Part shown: positions 41,770-49,094 of the stretch, piece by piece
Layout of the letters: each line of letters begins with the position of its first letter
How positions within the stretch are numbered: position 1 is the first letter of the stretch
NCBI GenBank assembly: GCA_038214135.1
Contig: JBBQSD010000008.1
Coordinates: 26,778 to 90,777, forward strand
DNA: 64,000 bases
Direction of reading: 5' to 3'
DNA from: JANLSE01 sp038214135
Lineage (GTDB): Bacteria > Chloroflexota > Chloroflexia > Chloroflexales > Roseiflexaceae
Notes under the pieces: generated by a model
Seen by the model: the letters and a program-made list of their open reading frames with translations, nothing else
What the model was told of the DNA's origin: nothing
Database searches by the model: none
Translations under genes and position numbers: made by a program

Positions 41770-43941
41770 ATGAATTATATTGGTTTCCTAAACTGGGCAA
41801 TCGTCGCAGTCTCGATCTTCAACACCATTGCCCTCCTATGGTTGGGGCTGACTGTCGTGCTGAATGCCGAGCGGCCACGTTGGGGAACCTATGTGGTTGG
41901 CGGCGGATTGTTATTTGGTGGGCTATTCTTCACGGCCCATACTGCCACAGTTGCTCGCGATATTCAATCGATCACCCGTGAACTTGAGGTCTGGTGGCGT
42001 CTGATCTGGCTTCCCTTCATCGGCGGCCCATATCTCTGGTATCTTGTGATGGCCTGGTATAGCGGGGCGCTGCATGTTCGCAATCATCGGATCTGGTTGC
42101 TGGCCGTCACTGCACTAGGGTTAGCGGCCCTGGCGCTTTCACTGGTGACAAGCCTGCTGCCGCCATATCAACAGTTTCGGGGCGAACTCAGCCCGCCAAT
42201 TTTTTCCATCATTGGTATTCCCGTTGTCCTGCTGATCTATCCAGTGTACAGCACACTCTGCATTATTCTTTCGATTGCAGCCCTACGCCATCCGAGTGCC
42301 AGTGATCGCTTCATGGGTGATCTGGCCCGTCGCCGTGCGCGCCCCTGGCTGATGGCCGCCTCGGGCGTGTTATTGCTGGTGAGCCTGACTGTTGGTGCGG
42401 TCGCTGCCTGGGTGCTGGTTGGGATCAGCCGCGATACAATCATCATTGGCGATTACGATATTCTGGTGATATTGCATGCATATGATCTGCTTGTCGAAAC
42501 CCTGATCGCTGTTGCAGTTGTGTTGATGGGCAAAGCGATTGTCTCCTATGAGATTTTCACGGGTAAGACACTACCACGCAGTGGGTTATTGCGCTATTGG
42601 GGCAATAGCCTGGTGTTGGCGGCTGGCTATGGTGCGCTTGTTTCCTGGAGCCTGGATCTGCCTGTCGATCCAATCTACCGGCTGATGCTGGCCACGGTAC
42701 TGATGACGCTCTTCTATGCGCTGCTGAGTTGGCGTTCCTATGCCGAGCGTAACCGTAGTATGCAACGCCTGCGCCCATTCGTTACCAGCCAGCACCTGTA
42801 TGAGCAGATGGTTGCGCCATTGGCTCCTACGCAGGTTGATGCTGCTGCGCCATTTCGGGCATTGTGTGAGGATGTGCTCGATGCTCGTTCGGCGGTGTTG
42901 CTGCCACTTGGGCCGCTTGCGCCGTTGGTTGAGCCATTGTTCTATGATGAACGAGTGCTCAACCCAGATCAAATTGCTCCAATAACGATAGAACCTGATC
43001 TGGTTGCACGCCTTTCCGAAGCGGGTGTGTTGTGCCTGCCAATCGTACCAGCACACTACCAGGGTGCCATTTGGTCGGTGCCATTATGGAGCGAACGAGG
43101 GCTAATTGGTGTGTTCTTGCTGGGGCCGAAACGTGGCGATGGGCTATACACCCAGGAGGAAATAGAGGTTGCACAGTCTGCTGCCGAACGGTTGATCGAT
43201 ACGCGAGCAAGCGCTGAATTGGCCCGTCGGTTGATGGATATTCAGCGCCGCAGGCTGGCCGAAAGCCAGGTGCTGGATCGCCGAACACGGCGAGTGCTAC
43301 ACGATGATGTGTTGCCACAGATTCATACAGCCATGATCATGCTTCAATCGATCCCTGTTGTGCCGGCCATAGAGAAGCTACCAATGCTCATGGCTATCCC
43401 GCAACAGGCCGATTCTACAGCCGAAATCGGCGCAGATGTGGTTGCAACCCTCGCCGATGCCCACCGCCAGATCGCGGATTTACTGCATGATCTGCCAACA
43501 ACAAGTGGCGCAGATATTGCACGGATCGGGATTGTAGCGGCATTGCGTGTGATGGTGGTTCGTGAGCAACCCGAAGCCTTCGAGAATGTCGTCTGGGAGG
43601 TTGATCAAGCAGCAGAACAGGCTGGACAGAAACTGCCGCCACTCGCAGCGGAGGTTCTATTCTATGCTGCACGCGAGGCTATTCGCAATGCGGCCCGCCA
43701 CGGGCGTGGTAGCGAACCACAGCGCCATCTCCAGCTCATGATTGGTGCCACCCGTACGGAGAGCGGGCTAGCACTCGTGATCGAAGATGATGGCGTTGGT
43801 CTCGGGTCGGGGGGACCAAGCTCTGGGAGTGGGCGTGGGCTGATGTTACACAGTACGATGCTTGCCGTTGTTGGCGGATCACTGATCACAGAGCGTCGTA
43901 CTGAAGGCGGAACGAGCGTTCGGCTAACGGTGCCAAGCTAA
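41770..43941 (+). CDS. Membrane sensor histidine kinase (HisKA_3 type)
   Basis: The 723-residue protein has seven to nine hydrophobic helices in the first 330 residues (7TM-like sensor), a GAF-like region (about 345-490), the HisKA_3 dimerisation helix with phosphoacceptor His511 in RRVLHDDVLPQIHTAMIM, and a HATPase domain (about 590-720) with EAIRNAARHGRG, VIEDDGVGLGSGG and GRGLMLHSTMLAVVGG. It forms a two-component system with the preceding regulator. The signal is unknown. Confidence 0.92.
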   Translation: MNYIGFLNWAIVAVSIFNTIALLWLGLTVVLNAERPRWGTYVVGGGLLFGGLFFTAHTATVARDIQSITRELEVWWRLIWLPFIGGPYLWYLVMAWYSGALHVRNHRIWLLAVTALGLAALALSLVTSLLPPYQQFRGELSPPIFSIIGIPVVLLIYPVYSTLCIILSIAALRHPSASDRFMGDLARRRARPWLMAASGVLLLVSLTVGAVAAWVLVGISRDTIIIGDYDILVILHAYDLLVETLIAVAVVLMGKAIVSYEIFTGKTLPRSGLLRYWGNSLVLAAGYGALVSWSLDLPVDPIYRLMLATVLMTLFYALLSWRSYAERNRSMQRLRPFVTSQHLYEQMVAPLAPTQVDAAAPFRALCEDVLDARSAVLLPLGPLAPLVEPLFYDERVLNPDQIAPITIEPDLVARLSEAGVLCLPIVPAHYQGAIWSVPLWSERGLIGVFLLGPKRGDGLYTQEEIEVAQSAAERLIDTRASAELARRLMDIQRRRLAESQVLDRRTRRVLHDDVLPQIHTAMIMLQSIPVVPAIEKLPMLMAIPQQADSTAEIGADVVATLADAHRQIADLLHDLPTTSGADIARIGIVAALRVMVVREQPEAFENVVWEVDQAAEQAGQKLPPLAAEVLFYAAREAIRNAARHGRGSEPQRHLQLMIGATRTESGLALVIEDDGVGLGSGGPSSGSGRGLMLHSTMLAVVGGSLITERRTEGGTSVRLTVPS

Positions 43942-44153
43942 TCCTCCCAGGGCCAACGGCGGCTCTTCTTCTTGGATTGCTGTTGGTCGATGGTATGGGC
44001 CAGTTTCTCGAGTTCGCCATTGTAGCCGCAGGCATTGCAGATCGGCCAACCACCAGGCGCGCTATAGTGAACAGTCTTTCTGCGACACTCCTCACAGTAG
44101 TGTAGTTCGGCCTTCATTCCATCCAGGCCACTATCGCACAAACGTGTCATCAT
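43938..44153 (-). CDS. Small zinc-ribbon protein
   Basis: The 71-residue protein has four cysteines (20, 23, 39, 42) in HYCEECRRKTVHYS and WPICNACGYNG, a zinc-ribbon pattern, followed by a Lys/Trp-rich tail KKKSRRWPWED. The first ATG at 44153 lies six bases after GGGAGG. Function unknown; such ribbons often bind nucleic acid or protein. Its 3' end overlaps the end of the histidine kinase by four bases, on the opposite strand. Confidence 0.72.
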   Translation of the reverse strand: MMTRLCDSGLDGMKAELHYCEECRRKTVHYSAPGGWPICNACGYNGELEKLAHTIDQQQSKKKSRRWPWED

Positions 44154-44217
44154 TGTCACCCTCCCTGATTGCTCGCTGATTGATCACAGACTACCAGCCC
44201 AGATCTGCGGCTCGGCT

Positions 44218-44275
44218 CCGGTGTAACTACGGAATAGTTCTGCCGAACTGCGGTACAACTGCGGTCAATGGCGCA
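44218..44275. repeat. Direct AACTRCGG repeats upstream of the S33 hydrolase gene
   Basis: Three copies of AACTRCGG (TGTAACTACGGAATAG, CGAACTGCGGTACA, ACAACTGCGGTCAA) lie within 50 bases in the 297-base gap ahead of the hydrolase gene. They could be operator half-sites, but no palindrome is clear. The gap holds nothing else recognisable. Confidence 0.35.
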
Positions 44276-44450
44276 ACATCAGATTGCAAATCCATGCAAC
44301 CATCAACGGAGCTGTTGGAGGTGATTCGGTAGTGGTTAAAAATGTGTCTACGATGCCTGTTCGTTTTTCGCATATTTGCTGCGACTGTGGTACGATTCGA
44401 TCTAGATGCCCACATGGGCAGTTAAACGCATGATGAAGGAGTCCTGCCAT

Positions 44451-46496
44451 ATGTCTGCTCGCCTATTGATGCTCGTTATTCTGTGCTTCGCGCTGGCCGC
44501 ATGTGCCGGAACGAACGCACAGCCAACGCTGACACTTGCACCAAGCCCAGTTCCACAGACGGAGACACCGATTCCTGCCCCGAAAGCAACGGCAACGGCG
44601 AAGCCTGAAGCGACGGTAAAACCGCAGGCGACGGCAAAACCGCAGGCAACAGATGCCCCGGCACCAACCAGCGCCCCAACAGCTAAGGGCTTACGAACTG
44701 TGGAATGCCAGTTTGATGTTCCAACTGGGTATGAGGTCACATGTGGATATGTGCGTGTTCCCGAGGATCGGGCCAATAGTACGAGCCGAATGATCGAACT
44801 TGCGGTGGCGATCTTCAAAAGTAAGAGCGCCAACCCCGAACCAGATCCGATCATCTACCTGGATGGCGGGCCGGGTGGCAATTCGTTGCAGGGTATTCCA
44901 TTGAGTTTTGCGGAACGTTTTGCGCCATTTCTAGCCAATCGCGATTTCATTATGTTTGACCAGCGTGGTACTGGCTTTTCCAAGCCATCGCTGGCCTGTG
45001 ATGAATATACCAAGCTGGCCTACGATACGCTGGATAAGAACATCAATGTGGCTGAATCGAACCGCCTAGCGACCGATGCGTTGATTGCGTGCCACAGCCG
45101 CCTTCAATCGCAGGGGGTCAATTTCAAAGCCTATAACAGCCTTGCCAGTGCCGCCGATCTCGCCGATCTGCGTATCGCGCTTGGCTATAAGGAATGGAAC
45201 CTCTACGGGATTTCGTATGGCACGCGGTTGGCACTCACGACGATGCGCGAACATCCAGATGGCATTCGCAGTGTTATTCTGGATTCGACGGTTCCATTGC
45301 AATCAAGCGAAACCGATACGCCTGCATCGGCTGATCGTGGCTTCGAGCAATTGTTTAAGGGCTGTGCCGATGATCCGGATTGCAACAAGGCCTTCCCGAA
45401 ATTGCGCGATACCTTCTACAAACTGGTTGATCAACTCGATAAAAAGCCCGTCACGAGTGAGGCCACCAACCCGCTGAATGGCAAGAAGTACACGGTGCTG
45501 CTGAATGGTGCATCATTGATTAGTGTTGTCTTTCAGGGAATGTACTCAACCAGCATTATTCCGCAACTGCCAAAGGCGATTGCCGCTGCGGCTGCTGGAA
45601 CTGATTACTCATTATTTATGCGCCTGGCACTCAGCAGCGCAATCGAGAATGAATATGTCAGCGTTGGCATGTTCTACACGGTTCGCTGCAATGAGGAAGT
45701 TCCGTTCGATACCACGGAAGCGCTTCAGAATGCTGAAGATACATTCCCCCAGCAGCACGGGGTTTTTGATCTCAGCAGTTATATCCCGATTTGTAGTGCC
45801 TGGGAGGCCGGTAAAGCACCAGCAATAGAGAACCAGCCTGTCAGCAGCGATATTCCAACAATTGTGCTTTCTGGGCAGTATGACCCAATCACAACGCCAG
45901 CCGATGGCCAGGTGGTTGCCAAGAATCTCTCGCGCAGCTTCTTCTTCGAGTTTCCAGGGCTGGGCCATGGCGTCAGTATTGATAACGATTGCCCGCGGGG
46001 CATGACCGAGGCATTTCTGAATGACCCAACCAGCAAGCCGAATGATAGCTGCATCGCTCAGATGAGCGGGCCAGCGTTTGTTGGAACGGGCCGGGCCGTA
46101 AAACTCGTGCCAATCGAACAGAAGGATTTCGGATTTAATGGAGTGATTCCAGATGGTTGGAAGGAGATCAATACTGGAATCTATGCCCGCAGCCAAAGCG
46201 CCGATGTGGTTATCTTTGAATTGGCCTTGCCAGGAACTCAGGCCGATGCACTCAGCCGGTTGAGTGGTGCGCTCAAGCTTGAAGGCGATCAGAAACCAAC
46301 TGGTCAGCTTCAGACCAATGCATTAAACTGGGATCTCTATCAACTCACGATTCAGGGGCAGCCCGCCGATCTCGCACTCGCCGATGGTGGCGACCGTACC
46401 TTTATTGTCATGCTCGTAAGCGATAAGGCCGAACGGCAGGAACTGTATGATGGGGTGTTTGTGCCGGTGCTAAAGGCATTGACGCCAATAAAGTGA
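44451..46496 (+). CDS. Exported alpha/beta hydrolase lipoprotein, S33 peptidase (TAP) type
   Basis: The 681-residue protein has a lipobox (LAAC, Cys18) and a Pro/Ala/Thr-rich linker (about 25-80), so it is a lipoprotein. The hydrolase part has the oxyanion region YLDGGPGGNS, the nucleophile elbow GISYGTR (Ser255), Asp in SGQYDPITTPADG and His in FPGLGHGVSI, with the TAP-like C-terminal domain. A further beta-rich domain of about 120 residues follows. Family members remove tri- or dipeptides from N-termini. The ATG follows GAAGGAG by nine bases. Confidence 0.88.
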   Translation: MSARLLMLVILCFALAACAGTNAQPTLTLAPSPVPQTETPIPAPKATATAKPEATVKPQATAKPQATDAPAPTSAPTAKGLRTVECQFDVPTGYEVTCGYVRVPEDRANSTSRMIELAVAIFKSKSANPEPDPIIYLDGGPGGNSLQGIPLSFAERFAPFLANRDFIMFDQRGTGFSKPSLACDEYTKLAYDTLDKNINVAESNRLATDALIACHSRLQSQGVNFKAYNSLASAADLADLRIALGYKEWNLYGISYGTRLALTTMREHPDGIRSVILDSTVPLQSSETDTPASADRGFEQLFKGCADDPDCNKAFPKLRDTFYKLVDQLDKKPVTSEATNPLNGKKYTVLLNGASLISVVFQGMYSTSIIPQLPKAIAAAAAGTDYSLFMRLALSSAIENEYVSVGMFYTVRCNEEVPFDTTEALQNAEDTFPQQHGVFDLSSYIPICSAWEAGKAPAIENQPVSSDIPTIVLSGQYDPITTPADGQVVAKNLSRSFFFEFPGLGHGVSIDNDCPRGMTEAFLNDPTSKPNDSCIAQMSGPAFVGTGRAVKLVPIEQKDFGFNGVIPDGWKEINTGIYARSQSADVVIFELALPGTQADALSRLSGALKLEGDQKPTGQLQTNALNWDLYQLTIQGQPADLALADGGDRTFIVMLVSDKAERQELYDGVFVPVLKALTPIK

Positions 46497-46504
46497 CACC
46501 CTAA

Positions 46505-46608
46505 GCTTGACAAGGTGACATAGTGAGGGGGTGACAGGGTGACTATGCTTATTCGAAGTGGTACAGCTCCGATCAAGCACAGTCACCTTGTGACCTTGTC
46601 ACAGTCAG
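46505..46608. repeat. Heptamer element with inverted ends (GGTGACA family)
   Basis: Left end GACAAGGTGACATAGTGAGG then GGGTGACAGGGTGACT; right end AGTCACCTTGTGACCTTGTC then ACAGTC. The ends are inverted copies of 7-base units around about 40 unique bases. It fills the gap between the convergent hydrolase and deacetylase genes. Confidence 0.75.
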
Positions 46609-46611
46609 GCA

Positions 46612-47763
46612 TTAGCCATTCAGCACCTCAGAGAGGGTATGCACCTCAAACCCCATTTCCGCAAATCGATCCAGAATAGCTGGCATGGCCTCGGCGGTTG
46701 TTGCGTTCCCACAATGGGCCAGGATGATCGCGCCGCGTAATTTTTCTGGTGGCAGCTTGTTTGTGATCCGTTCGAGCAAGAATGCTGCGGTTTTTGGTTC
46801 GCCAACCGAATCAAGGCTATCGAGGGTCCAGTAGATCGGTAAATACCCCTGTGCTTGCACAACCTGGAGTACACGCTGATCATAGGCTCCATATGGTGGC
46901 CGGAAGAAGGGTTGGGTACCTGCCTGGGCCACTTCACGCAGAGCCTGGTCGGCCTCGGCCAATTCGCGCTGAATGTCGCGATCATCAAGCATACGCAGAT
47001 CAGGGTGGTTCATCGTATGGTTTGCAACTTCGTGGCCATCTGCGACGATCTGGCGGGCGAGTTCAGGGTTTGCCCGAATCCATTTGCCCGTCAGAAAAAA
47101 CGTGATATGAATGCCACGGGTACGTAGCGCCTCAAGAATTGCGGCTGTTGGTTCTGCGCCTGCGCCTGCATCAAGCGTGAGTGCAACCCATGGGCGCGTG
47201 TTTGGACCGCGCTGGATGAGTGTTGGCGGATTCTGAAGTTGGCTTGTGCGCCCATCGAGTCGTGGCACAATCAACGCACGGCCTGGTTTGGGCGGGCCAT
47301 CAAGCCGATTATAGGTTTCAATCAGCAATGGATCGCTGCCGCCCAGCTCCGCAATCGTCATCAGGCTCTCGCTCTCGGCAACAGTATGGGCAGCATACCC
47401 AATACTTGGTGCTGGCGTAGCAGTTGGTGGTAGGGCAGTTGCCGTTGGAATAAGCGTTGGTGCTGGCATATCGGTTGGCACTGGCGTCTGCGTAGGCATA
47501 TCGGTTGGTACTGGCGTCTGCGTAGGCATATCGGTTGGAACAAGCACCACAGATGGTAATGGTGCGTTGGTCGGAATGATCACCGGCGTTGCCGTCCAAT
47601 CCATTGTGGGCTGCTGAAGGATTGTTGATGTTGGAGCGCTGGCAATTACAGGTGATTGGGCAGCACTGCCAAACTGATCGCGTAGTGCCCAGCCGAGTAC
47701 AGTTCCGGCAATGAGTGTCAATACAATCAGAAGCAGGTTGGTGGGGCGTGGTCGCTCAGGCAT
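46612..47763 (-). CDS. Membrane-anchored polysaccharide deacetylase with LysM domain
   Basis: The 383-residue protein has an N-terminal anchor (8-27), a Pro/Thr linker with VPTDMPTQT repeats, a LysM domain (about 122-168; YAAHTVAESESLMTIAELGG) and a NodB domain (about 187-380). NodB motifs are LTLDAGAGAEPT (motif 1), HEVANHTMNHPDLR (motif 2), FFRPPYGAYD (motif 3). Motif 1 has DA rather than DD; in DD enzymes the second Asp binds metal, so activity or metal use may differ. It probably deacetylates peptidoglycan or another polymer. The ATG at 47763 gives the signal anchor. Confidence 0.85.
   Translation of the reverse strand: MPERPRPTNLLLIVLTLIAGTVLGWALRDQFGSAAQSPVIASAPTSTILQQPTMDWTATPVIIPTNAPLPSVVLVPTDMPTQTPVPTDMPTQTPVPTDMPAPTLIPTATALPPTATPAPSIGYAAHTVAESESLMTIAELGGSDPLLIETYNRLDGPPKPGRALIVPRLDGRTSQLQNPPTLIQRGPNTRPWVALTLDAGAGAEPTAAILEALRTRGIHITFFLTGKWIRANPELARQIVADGHEVANHTMNHPDLRMLDDRDIQRELAEADQALREVAQAGTQPFFRPPYGAYDQRVLQVVQAQGYLPIYWTLDSLDSVGEPKTAAFLLERITNKLPPEKLRGAIILAHCGNATTAEAMPAILDRFAEMGFEVHTLSEVLNG
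47466..47545 (-). repeat. 30-base tandem repeat coding for the VPTDMPTQTP linker
   Basis: The unit GGCATATCGGTTGGYACTGG followed by CGTCTGCGTA occurs two to three times with few changes and codes for PVPTDMPTQT. It lies in the Pro/Thr linker of the deacetylase. Confidence 0.75.
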
Positions 47764-47828
47764 AGTGATTCTCTATGATAGGCAGCAGCGATGCGCTGCA
47801 TCGCGTCGGTACGGATGAGTAGTTATCC

Positions 47829-48329
47829 CTATTCCCCACCGATTTTGCGCTTTGCGAGTGTGCGAAATTGTTCCTGGGCTGTGCTATCGCCAAATGCGTT
47901 GCGTGGGATGACCGAGTAGGCCCAGCCACCATAGACCAGCACGAAAATGCGGGGTGTTTCGAGCAGCTTTGTGTAGCGATTCCAGGGGCGGCTGACACGT
48001 TGGCCGGCAATATCAAAGGTAATCCCCTGTTCATCGAATGTTGCCTGGTATGGTGCCGCACCGGGTGGTGGCCGGAAACTCAGCCAGACGAGCAGAATTG
48101 GTAGTGGATCAAACCAGGTAAACACGGCCAGAATGGCCCAGATTGGAATTAACAATTGGGCACCTGGGGTCATAAAGGCCCACACAACTGCGGCGAGTGC
48201 GGCAATACTGATCGCTCGATACAGCAGAAATTTACGGGTGGTACGCTGGTAGCGCCGCGCCGCCTCAACCTGCTCGGAAAGGGTTGGACGGTAGTTCAGC
48301 ATCAGCGGCAGTGTTGGTTCAGTTGACAT
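47829..48329 (-). CDS. YcxB-like membrane protein
   Basis: The 166-residue protein has two close hydrophobic helices (about 40-90) and a C-terminal domain (about 95-160) with FDEQGITFDIAGQRVSRPWN and IFVLVYGGWAYSVIPRNAFG, the YcxB-like pattern. Function unknown. It is one base downstream of the LysM gene on the same strand, so the two form an operon. Confidence 0.75.
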   Translation of the reverse strand: MSTEPTLPLMLNYRPTLSEQVEAARRYQRTTRKFLLYRAISIAALAAVVWAFMTPGAQLLIPIWAILAVFTWFDPLPILLVWLSFRPPPGAAPYQATFDEQGITFDIAGQRVSRPWNRYTKLLETPRIFVLVYGGWAYSVIPRNAFGDSTAQEQFRTLAKRKIGGE

Positions 48330-48330
48330 A

Positions 48331-49014
48331 TTATGGTATCACTAGCTCCTGCCCTGGTCGCAGTGCGTCGGCCTGAGCAGGGGTAAGCCGATTAGCCTCC
48401 AGGATGGCCTGAACTGTTACCCCATATCGTTCTGCGATGGCACGCAGTGTATCACCTGATTGAATCGTGTAGCGGCGCGGCCCTGTTGCGGTGGGCGGGA
48501 TTGGCGTCTCGGTGGGCGGAATTGCCGTCTCGGTGGGCGGGATTGCCGTCTCGGTAGGTGGAATTGCCGTCTCGGTGGGTGGAACGACCGTTGGTTGGAT
48601 GGTTGCGATTGGCGTGAGCGCTGGTTGTGTAGGGGGTTGTATAGATGGCTGCGGAGTAATTGCAGGTTCAGTTGGTCCTATCGGATTTTCCGGCTGATCT
48701 GTCGGCAATGGTTCGCTGGTTGCTTCTGTTGCTGGATCGCTCACTGGAGCATCGGATGCGGGCAGGAACTGGGTCGATACCTCTGGCAGGCCATCATCTG
48801 GTAACAAAATGGCAAGGCCAGCAATACGAATCGTTGCCACATCGCTACGGGCCAGTACGATAACCGAGGCAATGCTTATGCCAAAAATCAGTGCAGCAAT
48901 GCCGTATAACAGGCGATCACCAAGCCGTGGGCGTAGCACGCGCAGGCCAATTGCGCCAATCACTGGAAGCAGCACGGCGCAGATCAGGAGTAACAGCACA
49001 AGGGATTGTGGCAT
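48331..49014 (-). CDS. Membrane-anchored LysM protein
   Basis: The 227-residue protein has two hydrophobic helices (about 5-25 and 32-56), a long Pro/Thr/Glu linker with four IPPTETA repeats, and a C-terminal LysM domain (about 182-225; RRYTIQSGDTLRAIAERYGV, then TVQAILEANRLTPAQADALR). It should bind peptidoglycan or chitin-like polymers. I start at the ATG at 49014 with a weak GGAA site; a TTG at 49023 is possible. Confidence 0.8.
   Translation of the reverse strand: MPQSLVLLLLICAVLLPVIGAIGLRVLRPRLGDRLLYGIAALIFGISIASVIVLARSDVATIRIAGLAILLPDDGLPEVSTQFLPASDAPVSDPATEATSEPLPTDQPENPIGPTEPAITPQPSIQPPTQPALTPIATIQPTVVPPTETAIPPTETAIPPTETAIPPTETPIPPTATGPRRYTIQSGDTLRAIAERYGVTVQAILEANRLTPAQADALRPGQELVIP
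48493..48590 (-). repeat. 24-base tandem repeat coding for the PPTETAI linker
   Basis: Four near-identical units GGTGGGCGGAATTGCCGTCT plus CGGT (and variants) code for PPTETAIP repeats. They show little divergence, so the array is probably recently expanded. Confidence 0.8.
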
Positions 49015-49094
49015 TGATTCCAATGATGAACCACAAATACCGAATGACTGATCGATGGCAGGTCATTCAGCATGTGCAGTTCAGTATTCTCGGG

